The notes: generated by a model from the letters alone, not told the origin. Numbered from the stretch's first letter, positions 39,169 through 48,293 are shown. The stretch is 62,490 bases of DNA from Rhodanobacter lindaniclasticus (GCF_004799035.1 NZ_MWIO01000007.1:1-62490), one strand, 5' to 3'. Numbers and translations are program-made.

Positions 39169-41136
39169 TCATTTGACCACGTTCCCTACCCGAAAATCCC
39201 GGACGGCGCGCCGGAACGCGTGGACCGATTCAGGCGCGGGTTCGTCGCTGGCATAGCAAAGTTCCAGGTACTGTTGCATCAACTCCGTCAACTGGCTGCG
39301 CTGCGTCGGCAGGGCACGTGCTGCGCGGCTCAGATAGTGCTGCGGGCCTTCGCCGGTCCGCCGGACAATCCGTTGCCGTGCGAGCTTGCGTTCCAGCGTG
39401 CGCAAGGCCTCCCGCAACGGGTCGCGCGGCTGCCGCCGCCGCAATGCCCATGCCAGCCCGATGGCGATGAACAGGCTGCTGCCGATGGCCAGCAGTACGC
39501 CCAGCGTTCTCGTGTCGGTGTCGCGGATGCCGAACGGGGTCAGCAAGCCGCGCTGGCGTAGCGCATCAAACGCCACAACGCCCTGATCCCACCAGCGGTT
39601 GACAATGTCCCAGCGGTTGCGGAACTGCTGCAGCCAGTCGCGCCGGTACCAGTCCAGCTGGTCGCCGGCCGCCGCGGCGGCGCCCAGGCTGACCCGCTCC
39701 GGGCGCACGGCGGCGGTGGGGTCGACGCGCACCCAGCCGCGATCGGCCAGCCACACCTCGCTCCATGCGTGGGCATCGGAGTTGCGCACCAGCAGGTAAT
39801 TGCCCAGCTTGTTCCAGTAGCCGCCCTGGTAGCCGGTGACCACGCGTGCCGGAATGCCGGCCGCGCGCATCAGCACGGTGAACGCCGACGAGTAGTGCTC
39901 GCAATAACCTTCGCGCGTGTCGAACAGAAAATCGTCCATGGCGTCGCGGCCCAACGGCGCCGGCGCGAGCGTGTAGCGAAAGCCGCCATCGTGAAACAGC
40001 GCCAGCGCCTCGCGGACGATGGCGGCGTCGTCGCTGCCGTGGCGCTCGCGCCAGGACTGCCCGAGTGTCAGCGTGCGAGGGTTGAAGCGGGCGGGGAGCT
40101 GCAGCCAGCGCTGCGGTCGCGCATCCAACTGCGGTTCGAGTCGGTATCGCGTGGCCGAACTGAGTGCATAGTTGAGCGCATCGTCGACCGGCCGACCGGC
40201 TACCACCACGTGGTCCCTGCGCATGACGGCCCCCGCGGGCGCATCGATCGGTACGTCCAGGGTCGGCAGCACCCGGCGGTGCGTGGGCAACAGGCTGATC
40301 CGGTAGCCGATCGCCTGTTCGACCTCGAGCGGCACCGGTGCCGCGTGGGCCACGTCGGCATAGCTCCAGCTCACCCCGTCGTACCGGCTCATGACGAAGG
40401 CGCGGAAGTAGCGCTGGTCCGGCGGTGGTGGTTCGCCGTCGAACGTGACCCGCATGGCCGGGTGATCGTCGGTCAGCAGTTCGGTGAAGGCACCCGGACT
40501 CATGCGGTCGCTGAGGCCGGTGCGCGCCTGGTCGCGGCCGGGTGCGCCCCACAACGGCGAACCCAGCCGCGGCACCAGCACGAAGGCCAGCAAGGCCAGC
40601 GGCAGCGCCGCCGCCAGCAGTCCCAGCGCGGGCATGAAACTGCGCGCCATCCCGCTCGGTGCTTGCGCCGGCTCCAGCGCGCGCAGGGTAGCCAGCGCCG
40701 GCACCAGCCCCAACGCCACCACCAGCGTGCTGACCATGCCCTGGTCGAACAACAGCGCGGTCATCAGGGTGAAACAGGCAAAGCCCACCCCGACGCGCAC
40801 GTCGCGCAGGGTCTCGGTTTCCAGCAGCTTGAGCACCAGCAAGCCGATGCCCAGCGCGGTGCCTGGTGCACGCCCGAACAGGTTGCCGTAGTAGGCGATG
40901 ATCGCCAAGGTCAGCAAGGTCAGCAGCGGCAGCTTGATCGCTTGCGGCACGCGACCGGGGCGGCGGCGGCGCTGCCACCAGCGGCCGCCCAGGATCACGG
41001 CGAGCGCAGCGTTGAGCCACCACGGCAGGTGGCTGGCGTTGACCGCCAGCACGAAGGTCGCGCTGAGGCAAAGCAGGTCGAACGCGCGTTGCGTCAGCGC
41101 GACTTGCGCCGGCTTGGGCGGCTTGCGTCCGATCAC
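39169..41136 (-). CDS. TgpA-like membrane transglutaminase
   Basis: A 655-aa membrane protein. About five hydrophobic segments fill residues 15-190 (for example LALLAFVLVP), then a periplasmic transglutaminase-like domain with the Cys-His-Asp triad in REGYCEHYSSAFTVLMRAAG, NSDAHAWSEVWLADRG and VRVDPTAAVRPE, and a last membrane helix (TLGVLLAIGSSLFIAIGLAW) before a cytosolic tail. It belongs to the DUF3488/TgpA group. The start is a GTG at 41136 whose second base begins the stop of the DUF58 gene (GTGA), continuing the coupling seen upstream. With the DUF58 and MoxR genes it forms a widespread three-gene module thought to act on the cell envelope. Confidence 0.88.
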   Translation of the reverse strand: MIGRKPPKPAQVALTQRAFDLLCLSATFVLAVNASHLPWWLNAALAVILGGRWWQRRRRPGRVPQAIKLPLLTLLTLAIIAYYGNLFGRAPGTALGIGLLVLKLLETETLRDVRVGVGFACFTLMTALLFDQGMVSTLVVALGLVPALATLRALEPAQAPSGMARSFMPALGLLAAALPLALLAFVLVPRLGSPLWGAPGRDQARTGLSDRMSPGAFTELLTDDHPAMRVTFDGEPPPPDQRYFRAFVMSRYDGVSWSYADVAHAAPVPLEVEQAIGYRISLLPTHRRVLPTLDVPIDAPAGAVMRRDHVVVAGRPVDDALNYALSSATRYRLEPQLDARPQRWLQLPARFNPRTLTLGQSWRERHGSDDAAIVREALALFHDGGFRYTLAPAPLGRDAMDDFLFDTREGYCEHYSSAFTVLMRAAGIPARVVTGYQGGYWNKLGNYLLVRNSDAHAWSEVWLADRGWVRVDPTAAVRPERVSLGAAAAAGDQLDWYRRDWLQQFRNRWDIVNRWWDQGVVAFDALRQRGLLTPFGIRDTDTRTLGVLLAIGSSLFIAIGLAWALRRRQPRDPLREALRTLERKLARQRIVRRTGEGPQHYLSRAARALPTQRSQLTELMQQYLELCYASDEPAPESVHAFRRAVRDFRVGNVVK

Positions 41137-42086
41137 GGCAGGCCCGCCAGCGCGTCCATGCAGCGGACGTAGTGCTGCGGTCCGCTGCCGCTGCCGATGT
41201 CGTTGCCTGGCAGCCACAGGCTGAAGCTGCGGCGCTGCGCCTGCGCTTCGTTGAGCCAGCGCGCCAGCCGCGCGATGCGTGCCTCATCGTCGAGGCCGTG
41301 CAATTGCCGCCAGTCGAGACTCCACTGCGGCTGGCTGCGCGGCTGCTCGAAGTCCTTCACCAGCAGATCGTCGTGGCGAGCGCTGGGCTTCCAGGCGATG
41401 TGTCGTTGCGGATCGCCGGCCCGATAATCGCGCAGCGCGGCCAGCTCTTCGCCGCGGTGCAGTTGCATGTGGCGGGCGTCGTCGGCCATCGCCCGTGGCG
41501 CCGGACCGGTCGCCTCCGGACGCGGCCAGACCAGCACGGATTGCGCCGGGTGCAGCCAGCTCCAGGCGCGGAACATGCCCAGTGGCCAACTGGTCCACAG
41601 TCGCAGTCGCGGCAGCGGTTGCCAGCCGCGCCGGCGGGTCGGCAAGCGCAGGCTGACCCGGGCGGCGTCGGTGCCGTCCACGGCGAAGGCGGTCGATTCG
41701 TCATCCAGGTCCAGCCGGATGGCGCTACGCGGCCGATCGGAGTGGAACGAGCACACCAGCTCGATCGCCTCGCCGGCGATCGCGTGGCCGGCGCGCAGGT
41801 GATCCAGGCGCAGCCCGTCGAGGTTGCGGAACGCCACCAGCATGCTCGCCGCACTCGCCGCGCCGAGCAGGCAGGTCAGCAGCAGGGCGGCGTTGTTGTT
41901 GTAGTTCAGCGCGCCGACCAGCATCACCAGCAGCAGCACGGTGAAACCGAGGCCGAAGCCGCTGGGCACGATATAGATGCGTCGGCGATGCAGGGTGATC
42001 GGCAACGGCTCCGGGCGGCGGTAGCGGGTCAGTGCCGGCAGGCGCTTTTCCGCCCGGCGCTGCAGGCGTTGCAGCAGGCCTCGCAT
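41133..42086 (-). CDS. DUF58 membrane protein
   Basis: A 317-aa protein with two hydrophobic segments near the N terminus (GFGLGFTVLLLVMLVGALNY, AALLLTCLLGAASAASMLVA) and a large soluble part. The DUF58 signature RGEELAALRDYRAGDPQRHI followed by AWKPSARHDDLLVKDFE is clear; this motif marks the family that pairs with MoxR ATPases. It overlaps the MoxR stop by one base and the transglutaminase start by four. Confidence 0.92.
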   Translation of the reverse strand: MRGLLQRLQRRAEKRLPALTRYRRPEPLPITLHRRRIYIVPSGFGLGFTVLLLVMLVGALNYNNNAALLLTCLLGAASAASMLVAFRNLDGLRLDHLRAGHAIAGEAIELVCSFHSDRPRSAIRLDLDDESTAFAVDGTDAARVSLRLPTRRRGWQPLPRLRLWTSWPLGMFRAWSWLHPAQSVLVWPRPEATGPAPRAMADDARHMQLHRGEELAALRDYRAGDPQRHIAWKPSARHDDLLVKDFEQPRSQPQWSLDWRQLHGLDDEARIARLARWLNEAQAQRRSFSLWLPGNDIGSGSGPQHYVRCMDALAGLP

Positions 42087-43027
42087 CAGTCCACCGCCAC
42101 CTCGGTCAGCAACTGCCGCGCCAGCAGCGCGCCGTCGGCCCCCCGCGTCGCCAGCAGTCGGTGGGCTGCCAGCGGCACGAACAGGGCCTGGATGTCTTCG
42201 GGCAGTACATGACTGCGGCCGCTGAGCATGGCCCAGGCGCGGGCGGCGCCCAGCAGGGCCAGGCCGGCGCGCGGCGACAGGCCCGCGCGGATCTCCGGAT
42301 GGCGTCGGCTGGCGGCCAGCAGGGCCTGCAGGTAGTCGAGCAGGGCCCCGCTGGCAGTGATGGCCTGCGCGCGTTGGTGCAGGGCCAGCAGCGATTCGGC
42401 GTCCAGTTGCGGGGTGAGTCGGGCCAGCATGTCGCGGCGATCGCTGCCGGTGAGTAGCGCGCGCTCGGCGCTGGGGTCGGGGTAATCCAGCGACAGCCGC
42501 AGCATGAACCGGTCGAGCTGCGAATCCGGCAACGGGAAGGTGCCGTTGAGATCCAGCGGATTCTGCGTGGCGACGACGAAAAAGGGTTGGGCCAGCGCGT
42601 GGGTCTGGCCGTCCACGGTGACCTGGTTCTCCGCCATCGCCTCAAGCAGTGCGCTTTGCGTCTTGGGGCTGGCGCGGTTGATCTCGTCGGCGAGCAGCAG
42701 GCCGGTGAAGATCGGCCCGGGATGGAAGCGGAAGCTGCCGCTGTCGCGCTCGTAGACGCTGACGCCGATGATGTCCGACGGCAGCAGGTCGCTGGTGAAC
42801 TGCACGCGCTGGAACTCCAGCCCGAAGGTGGCGGCCAGCGCGTGGGCCAGGGTGGTCTTGCCCACGCCGGGCACGTCCTCCAGCAGCAGGTGGCCGCCGG
42901 CGATCAGGCAGGTGAAGGCCAGCTTGACCTGGTGCGGCTTGCCCAGCAGGACGCGGTTGACCTGGTCGATCGCGGCTTGCAGGCGTTGCTGCAGGGCTTC
43001 GGCGCGGGGCTCGATGGTGGCGGACAT
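42086..43027 (-). CDS. MoxR-family AAA+ ATPase
   Basis: A 313-aa chaperone-type ATPase. Walker A LLLEDVPGVGKTTLAHALA, Walker B GLLLADEINRASPKTQSALL, sensor 1 VVATQNPLDLNGTFPLPDSQ, and the lid with LSPRAGLALLGAARAWA. MoxR proteins remodel partner proteins, usually those with von Willebrand or DUF58 domains encoded next to them. First gene of the three-gene module on the minus strand. Confidence 0.95.
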   Translation of the reverse strand: MSATIEPRAEALQQRLQAAIDQVNRVLLGKPHQVKLAFTCLIAGGHLLLEDVPGVGKTTLAHALAATFGLEFQRVQFTSDLLPSDIIGVSVYERDSGSFRFHPGPIFTGLLLADEINRASPKTQSALLEAMAENQVTVDGQTHALAQPFFVVATQNPLDLNGTFPLPDSQLDRFMLRLSLDYPDPSAERALLTGSDRRDMLARLTPQLDAESLLALHQRAQAITASGALLDYLQALLAASRRHPEIRAGLSPRAGLALLGAARAWAMLSGRSHVLPEDIQALFVPLAAHRLLATRGADGALLARQLLTEVAVD

Positions 43028-43106
43028 GGTTTCTCGACGGTCTGGAGCAGGGCGGGCGCGGTCCGCGCCGTGTGTCTGGCAGTGTAGCGGTACGACCTTC
43101 GCCGCC

Positions 43107-43703
43107 TCACGGCACGGCGATGCCCGCCTGGCGCAGCATGCGCGCGAGCGCGATCAGCGGCAGCCCGATCAGGGCGCTGGGATCGAGGTTGTCGATTTCC
43201 TCGAACAGGCTGATGCCCAATCCTTCGCACTTGAAGCTGCCGGCGCAATCCAGCGGCAGCTCGCGTGTGACGTAGCGCTCGATTTCCGCGCTCCCCAGCT
43301 CGCGAAAGCGGACCCGGGTGTCATCCACGTGGGTCTGCGAGCGGCCGTGACGGGTTTCGAGCAGGCACAACGCGGTGTGGAAATGCACGATGCGGCCGGA
43401 GCTGGCGCCGAGTTGCTCGCGGGCCACCTCCACGCTGCCGGGCTTGCGCAGGATTTCGCCGTCAAGCGCGGCTACCTGGTCGGAACCGATCACGAGCGCA
43501 TCGTCGAAACCCGCGGCTACGGCGGTTGCCTTGGCGATCGCCAGGCGCAGGGCGCGTGTCGCGGGAGCTTCCCCGGCCTGCGGCGTTTCATCGGTGTCGG
43601 GCGCGGCCTGTTCGAAATCCGCCAGCAGACGGCGCAACAGGTCGGCGCGATAGCGGGAGGTCGAGGCCAGCACGATGCGGCGTGGCATATGCGGTTTGTC
43701 CAT
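43107..43703 (-). CDS. Maf-family nucleotide pyrophosphatase (YceF type)
   Basis: A 198-aa house-cleaning enzyme that hydrolyses modified nucleoside triphosphates; the YceF type prefers 7-methyl-GTP. VLASTSRYRADLLRRLLADF, LVIGSDQVAALDGEILRKPG and GSFKCEGLGISLFEEIDNLD are characteristic. The ATG overlaps the preceding gene by one base (TGATG); an alternative start is Met6. Its position divergent to yceD-rpmF is conserved in gammaproteobacteria. Confidence 0.92.
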   Translation of the reverse strand: MDKPHMPRRIVLASTSRYRADLLRRLLADFEQAAPDTDETPQAGEAPATRALRLAIAKATAVAAGFDDALVIGSDQVAALDGEILRKPGSVEVAREQLGASSGRIVHFHTALCLLETRHGRSQTHVDDTRVRFRELGSAEIERYVTRELPLDCAGSFKCEGLGISLFEEIDNLDPSALIGLPLIALARMLRQAGIAVP

Positions 43704-44239
43704 CAGTGGTCAGAGTCGCGGCGGATCTGCTCGCGCATCGCGCTGTTCAGCTCGGTCTGCGCCTGGGCCAGCGCCTTCAGCAGCGGCTGCAGCCGGTCGC
43801 GCGCCTCGCGCATCGAGCCGGCGGTTTCGTCCAGTTCGTGCTGGGTCGCGGCGGGGGAACGGTCGCGGATCCACAGGCGTTGCTGCAACAGCGCTCGCAA
43901 GCCGGCGTCGACGGCGTGGCGTGCGTCCTTTTCACTGGCGGCGGGAAGATCCGGGTTCAGCGACATCACCGCATGCGCCTGCTGCAGGCCGGAGCGGCAG
44001 GTTTTCAGGTCGAGCTCCAGCCGGTCGGCCAGGTCCAGCAGGTCGCGGATGCTGCCGGCGCGCCGGTTCTGGCGCTTGCGCAGCAGCACGGCCGTGCCGG
44101 CCAGCAAGATCAGGATGGCGAGGCAGGCCGCCACGCCGAGCGTGAGGTACGGGTTCAAGGGCGCTTCGTCGTGCGGGAGTGGCCCAGTCTGCCGCATCAG
44201 GGAGGGATCAGGCAAAATGCGCGTCACAGCCGTTGGCAT
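43703..44239 (-). CDS. Single-pass membrane protein with cytosolic or periplasmic coiled coil
   Basis: A 178-aa protein I do not recognise. One membrane segment at about residues 31-52 (YLTLGVAACLAILILLAGTA), then a basic stretch (RKRQNRR) and a long helical region rich in Leu, Gln, Arg and Asp (LLDLADRLELDLKTCRSGLQ; LQPLLKALAQAQTELNSAMR) likely to form coiled coil. The positive residues after the segment put the long part in the cytoplasm. Shorter start possible at Met15. It is coupled to maf by a one-base overlap and divergent from yceD by 61 bases. Confidence 0.75.
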   Translation of the reverse strand: MPTAVTRILPDPSLMRQTGPLPHDEAPLNPYLTLGVAACLAILILLAGTAVLLRKRQNRRAGSIRDLLDLADRLELDLKTCRSGLQQAHAVMSLNPDLPAASEKDARHAVDAGLRALLQQRLWIRDRSPAATQHELDETAGSMREARDRLQPLLKALAQAQTELNSAMREQIRRDSDH

Positions 44240-44300
44240 CGGCGCTCCGGTGCGGCCGCGGGTTGACTTGGTGGCCCGGCAAACCTACCATTCCGCGATT

Positions 44301-44819
44301 ATGTCCGTGACACTGCCAGAGTCCGTGGACGCCTGGCGCATGGTCTCGGCGCGGCGTTCGTTCGAGGGAACGCTGCCCATCGCGAGCTTGCGGCGCCTCG
44401 GCGAGGCACTGGCCGGCACCGATGGCGAGGTGAGTTTCGCGCTTGATTTCGGGCGCGACGACCTCGGCACCAGCTACGTGGATGTCCGCGCCAGCGCGCC
44501 GCTGACGTTGATCTGTCAGCGTTCGCTGGAACCGTTCGTGCTGCCGGTTGCGGTGCAGACGCGGCTGGGGCTGATCAGCCAGGAGCGCGACGAGGCGGGG
44601 TTGCCGCCCGATTGCGAGCCGCTGCTGGTGGCCGAGGATGGCCGCCTGCGACCGGCGGATGTGATAGAGGACGAATTGCTGTTGGCGCTGCCGCTGGTCC
44701 CGGTCAATCCGGACAGCCGGTTGCCCGACGAAGTGACAAGCCCCGACCCGGCGCAGGATCATGCCGAATCGGAACGCTCGGAGAATCCGTTCGCGGTATT
44801 GCGCGAGCTGAAGAAATAA
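44301..44819 (+). CDS. yceD: YceD-family (DUF177) protein
   Basis: A 172-aa soluble protein in the conserved yceD-rpmF-fab arrangement; in E. coli YceD is linked to 23S rRNA accumulation and ribosome assembly. Typical segments are DFGRDDLGTSYVDVRASAPL, TLICQRSLEPFVLPV and VIEDELLLALPLVPVNPD. Family members often have two CxxC motifs; here only one cysteine in LICQRS and one in PPDCEPLLV remain. The C terminus NPFAVLRELKK is conserved. The start MSVTLPESVDAWR was chosen over a much longer frame that runs antisense to maf. Confidence 0.92.
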   Translation: MSVTLPESVDAWRMVSARRSFEGTLPIASLRRLGEALAGTDGEVSFALDFGRDDLGTSYVDVRASAPLTLICQRSLEPFVLPVAVQTRLGLISQERDEAGLPPDCEPLLVAEDGRLRPADVIEDELLLALPLVPVNPDSRLPDEVTSPDPAQDHAESERSENPFAVLRELKK

Positions 44820-44902
44820 CGTCGTCCCGGCTCGCCTGATCCGGGCCGTTCGATCAACGATCATCCCGTTTCATTTCACCACGTTTCAGTTGGAGAACTA
44901 CC

Positions 44903-45097
44903 ATGGCTGTTGCCAAGAGCCGCCGTACCCCGTCCACCCGCGGCATGCGTCGTGCCCACGACAAGCTGAGCACCGTGCAGCTTTCCACCGATCCGACCAG
45001 CGGCGAGGTGCATCTGCGCCACCACGTCACCAAGGACGGCTACTACCGTGGCAAGAAGGTGATCCAGGCCAAGGCCGCGGTGTCGGTCGAGGATTGA
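44903..45097 (+). CDS. rpmF: 50S ribosomal protein L32
   Basis: A 64-aa ribosomal protein ([20 protein letters not shown] at the start, [15 protein letters not shown] near the end). It has no zinc-binding cysteines, the C-minus form common in proteobacteria. A strong ribosome binding site (CAGTTGGAGAACTACC) precedes it. It is the first of the rpmF-fab set. Confidence 0.98.
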   Translation: MAVAKSRRTPSTRGMRRAHDKLSTVQLSTDPTSGEVHLRHHVTKDGYYRGKKVIQAKAAVSVED

Positions 45098-45143
45098 CCG
45101 GGTTGCCGGGACCCCGCGGGGTCCCGCCGGGCGATCAACCGGG

Positions 45144-45167
45144 ACGGCGCGGCGACGCGCCGTTTTT
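45144..45167 (+). terminator. Terminator-like hairpin between rpmF and fabH
   Basis: ACGGCGCG / CGCGCCGT with a short loop, followed by TTTTT. Placed inside the cluster, it probably lets only part of the transcripts continue into fabH. Confidence 0.75.
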
Positions 45168-45245
45168 GCGTTCCGCCACCCGGACACGTAACGTACGGCG
45201 TCGGCCGGCCGGTCGATCCTGCAGTCCTTGCCGATGGAAAGTTGA

Positions 45246-46220
45246 ATGACCCAGATTTATTCCCGCCTCGTCGCCACCGGCAGCGCCTTGCCCGAGCGCA
45301 TCGTCACCAATGCCGATCTGGAAAAGATCGTCGACACCAGTGACGAATGGATCCGCACCCGCACCGGCATCCGCCAGCGGCACATTGCCGCCGATGGCGA
45401 GACCACCGGCGACCTGTCCTTCCGGGCGGCGCAGAATGCGCTCGAAGCCGCAGGCGTCAAGGCATCCGAACTCGACCTGATCGTGCTCGGCACCACCACG
45501 CCGGATCTCATCTTTCCGTCCACCGCCTGTCTGCTGCAGCATCGTCTCGGCGCCAACGGTTGCGCGGCGTTCGACGTGAATGCGGCGTGCTCGGGCTTCG
45601 TCTACGCGATGGGCGTGGCCGACAAGTTCATCCGCAGCGGACAGTCGAAGAAGGTGCTGGTGGTCGGCGCCGAGACGCTGACCCGGATGGTCGACTGGTC
45701 GGAGCGCGAAACCTGCGTGCTGTTCGGCGACGGCGCCGGCGCCGTGGTGCTGGAGGCCTCCAGCGAGCCGGGCATCTATGCCACCTGCCTGCACGCCGAC
45801 GGCGGCTACAAGCACCTGCTGTACAACCCGGTAGGCGTGTCGGTCGGCTTCAGCGACGAGCCCAATCACGGCGTGCGCATCCGCATGTCCGGGCGCGAGG
45901 TGTTCAAGGTCGCGGTGAAGACGCTGGACGCACTGGTCGGCGAGACCCTCGAAGCGGCCGGCATGCAGGAGTCGGACATCGACTGGCTGATCCCGCACCA
46001 GGCCAACCTGCGCATCATCGAGGCGACCGCCAAGCGGCTGAACATGTCGATGGACCGGGTCATCGTGACGGTCGACAAGCATGCGAACACGTCCTCGGGT
46101 TCGGTACCGCTCGCGCTCGATTACGCGGTGCGCTCGGGCAAGGTGCAGCGGGGCCAGAACCTGCTGCTGGAAGCGTTCGGTGGCGGTTTCACCTGGGCGT
46201 CGGCGCTGCTGCGCTACTGA
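45246..46220 (+). CDS. fabH: Beta-ketoacyl-ACP synthase III
   Basis: A 324-aa enzyme that starts fatty acid synthesis by condensing acetyl-CoA with malonyl-ACP. The catalytic cysteine is Cys115 in VNAACSGFVYAMGVADKFI; the His and Asn of the triad are in WLIPHQANLRIIEAT and KHANTSSGSVPLAL. The C terminus EAFGGGFTWASALLRY is standard. The start MTQIYSRLVATG matches the family. Confidence 0.97.
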   Translation: MTQIYSRLVATGSALPERIVTNADLEKIVDTSDEWIRTRTGIRQRHIAADGETTGDLSFRAAQNALEAAGVKASELDLIVLGTTTPDLIFPSTACLLQHRLGANGCAAFDVNAACSGFVYAMGVADKFIRSGQSKKVLVVGAETLTRMVDWSERETCVLFGDGAGAVVLEASSEPGIYATCLHADGGYKHLLYNPVGVSVGFSDEPNHGVRIRMSGREVFKVAVKTLDALVGETLEAAGMQESDIDWLIPHQANLRIIEATAKRLNMSMDRVIVTVDKHANTSSGSVPLALDYAVRSGKVQRGQNLLLEAFGGGFTWASALLRY

Positions 46221-46245
46221 GCCTTCACGGTTCCGCCGGGTTCTT

Positions 46246-46279
46246 CACGATGCCGCCCGCCCGGGCGGCATCGTGTTTT
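46246..46279 (+). terminator. Terminator-like hairpin between fabH and fabD
   Basis: CACGATGCCGCCCG and CGGGCGGCATCGTG are perfect 14-base arms, followed by TTTTG. This is strong enough to end many transcripts 26 bases after fabH. Confidence 0.82.
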
Positions 46280-46364
46280 GCGTCCCGGAAAATGCGGAAT
46301 ACAGCTGCGTATGGGCGTCGATGCTGGCACCATGGCGGTTTTCGTCGACGGGATTTCCGCCTCC

Positions 46365-47312
46365 ATGAGTTCCACTTCCGCTTCGCTGGCTTTCGTTTTC
46401 CCCGGTCAGGGCTCGCAGTCGGTCGGCATGCTGGCCGAACTGGCCGCCGCGCACGCCGAGGTGCAGTCGACATTCGGGGAAGCTTCGCAGGGCGCTGGCG
46501 TCGATCTGTGGAACCTCGCCATGCAAGGGCCGGAGGAACAGCTCAACCGCACCGAGCACACCCAGCCGGCACTGCTGGCCGCCAGCGTGGCGACGTGGCG
46601 CGTGTGGCAGAAGCTCGGCGGTGCGCAGCCGGCGCAGCTTGCGGGGCACAGCCTGGGCGAATACAGCGCGCTGGTCTGCGCCGGTTCGCTGTCGCTGCAC
46701 GACGCGGCCGCCCTGGTGGCCGAGCGCGGGCGCCTGATGCAGGACGCGGTACCGGCCGGCGTGGGCGCGATGGCGGCCATCCTCGGCGGCGACGATGCGC
46801 AGATTGCGGCCGTATGCGAAGAGGTGGCGCAAGGGCAGGTCGTGTCACCGGCCAATTTCAATTCACCGGGACAACTGGTGATCGCCGGCAACACCGAGGC
46901 GGTCGATCGTGCGCTGGCCAGGCTTGCCGAACTGGGCGTGAAGAAGGCGATCAAGCTGGCCGTGTCGGTGCCGTCGCATTGCGCGTTGATGCGTGACGCG
47001 GCCGACCGGCTGGGCGAGCGGATGGCCGCGATCGACTGGCAGCTTCCGCGCGTGCCGGTGATCCAGAATGCCGAGGCGCGCAGCTACGGTACGGTCGAGG
47101 AGATCCGCGGCGCCTTGCAGCGCCAGTTGTACCTGCCGGTGCGCTGGACCGAATGCGTGCAGGCCTTGGCGGCCGGCGGCGCCACGCGCATCGCCGAGTG
47201 CGGCCCGGGCAAGGTGCTGGCCGGACTGATCAAGCGCATCGACAAGAGCGTCGAGGCGCGTCCGCTCGGCGATCCCGCCCAGCTGGATGCCGCCCGCGCC
47301 GAGTGGGCGTGA
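46365..47312 (+). CDS. fabD: Malonyl-CoA--ACP transacylase
   Basis: A 315-aa enzyme that loads malonate onto AcpP. SLAFVFPGQGSQSVGML begins the domain; the active serine is Ser96 in AGHSLGEYSALV; PVSVP-like KLAVSVPSHCALM carries the partner His; RIAECGPGKVLAGLIKRI ends the fold. I chose the ATG at 46365, which gives the usual N terminus. In-frame ATG codons at 46332 and 46278 would add residues without family support. Confidence 0.95.
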   Translation: MSSTSASLAFVFPGQGSQSVGMLAELAAAHAEVQSTFGEASQGAGVDLWNLAMQGPEEQLNRTEHTQPALLAASVATWRVWQKLGGAQPAQLAGHSLGEYSALVCAGSLSLHDAAALVAERGRLMQDAVPAGVGAMAAILGGDDAQIAAVCEEVAQGQVVSPANFNSPGQLVIAGNTEAVDRALARLAELGVKKAIKLAVSVPSHCALMRDAADRLGERMAAIDWQLPRVPVIQNAEARSYGTVEEIRGALQRQLYLPVRWTECVQALAAGGATRIAECGPGKVLAGLIKRIDKSVEARPLGDPAQLDAARAEWA

Positions 47313-47350
47313 GTTTTCCGTTTTCCGATCCCCCGAAGGAACACCCGACA

Positions 47351-48094
47351 ATGAGCAATCCACTGCAAGGTGAAATCGCGCTGGTCACCGGCGCCAGTCG
47401 TGGTATCGGCGCGGCCATCGCGGACGAGCTGGCGTCGATGGGCGCCACCGTGATCGGTACCGCCACCAGCGAGAGCGGCGCTGCCGCTATCGGCGAACGG
47501 CTGGCGGCGCACGGTGGCCACGGCCGCGTGTTGAACGTCACCGACGGCGCGGCGGTCGAGGCACTGGTCGACGCCATCGCGAAGGAATTCGGCCCGGTCT
47601 CGATCCTGGTCAACAACGCCGGCATCACCCGCGACCAGTTGTTGATGCGGATGAAGGACGAGGACTGGCAGGCGATCATCGACACCAATCTCACCTCGGT
47701 CTACCGCACCTCCAAGGCGGTGATGCGCGGCATGATGAAGGCGAAGAAGGGCCGCATCATCTCGATCGCCTCGGTGATCGGGCTCACCGGCAACCCCGGC
47801 CAGGCGAATTACGCCGCGGCCAAGGCCGGCATCATCGCGTTCTCCAAGTCGCTGGCGCGCGAGATCGGCACGCGCGGCATCACGGTCAACGTGGTGGCGC
47901 CCGGTTTCATCGATACCGACATGACCCGCGCGCTGCCGGAAGAAACCCGCCACGGACTGCTCGGCCAGATTGCGCTCGGCCGCCTGGGCGAGGCCGGCGA
48001 CATCGCCAAGGCGGTGGGATTCCTGGCTTCGCCAGCGGCTTCCTACATCACCGGCGAGACCCTGCACGTCAACGGCGGGATGTACATGCCGTGA
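47351..48094 (+). CDS. fabG: 3-oxoacyl-ACP reductase
   Basis: A 247-aa short-chain dehydrogenase that reduces the beta-keto group using NADPH. Cofactor motif [30 protein letters not shown], catalytic Ser in [16 protein letters not shown] and Tyr/Lys in [20 protein letters not shown]. The ending [16 protein letters not shown] is typical of true FabG. It is preceded by CCGAAGGAACACCC as ribosome binding site. Confidence 0.97.
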   Translation: MSNPLQGEIALVTGASRGIGAAIADELASMGATVIGTATSESGAAAIGERLAAHGGHGRVLNVTDGAAVEALVDAIAKEFGPVSILVNNAGITRDQLLMRMKDEDWQAIIDTNLTSVYRTSKAVMRGMMKAKKGRIISIASVIGLTGNPGQANYAAAKAGIIAFSKSLAREIGTRGITVNVVAPGFIDTDMTRALPEETRHGLLGQIALGRLGEAGDIAKAVGFLASPAASYITGETLHVNGGMYMP

Positions 48095-48140
48095 GGCCGG
48101 CGCACGGAGTTGTCGCCAGCGGCCTCTTTTTAGGCGACAA
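48093..48140 (+). other. Hairpin/pseudoknot element between fabG and acpP
   Basis: Stem 1, GAGGCCG (48093-48099) with CGGCCTC (48120-48126), is followed by TTTTT and looks like a terminator with a long loop. Stem 2, TTGTCGCC (48110-48117) with GGCGACAA (48133-48140), uses bases inside that loop and bases past the T run. The two are either alternatives (terminator against antiterminator) or together an H-type pseudoknot. Confidence 0.6.
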
Positions 48141-48194
48141 TTGCGCTTTCGCGTCGGTCAACGGCAGCCGTGGCCAGCCATCGCCGGCGAATCG

Positions 48195-48223
48195 TGGCAG
48201 CACTGGCGCTTAGCCACTACAAT
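48195..48223 (+). promoter_or_regulatory. acpP: Possible acpP promoter
   Basis: TGGCAG (48195-48200) and TACAAT (48218-48223) are 17 bases apart, about 70 bases before the acpP start codon. A separate acpP promoter is expected, since acyl carrier protein is needed in large amounts. Confidence 0.45.
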
Positions 48224-48293
48224 GCCGCCGGTCTTGAGCCATGCAGTCGGACCGGTACCGACAAACAATCACCCCTTGAGAGGTATGGGCAAC

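Noticed and set aside
39169..41217. ATG start of the transglutaminase gene at 41217
   Set aside because: It would overlap DUF58 by 85 bases with an Arg/Gln-rich shadow sequence; the GTG at 41136 forms the same stop-start overlap seen in neighbouring genes.
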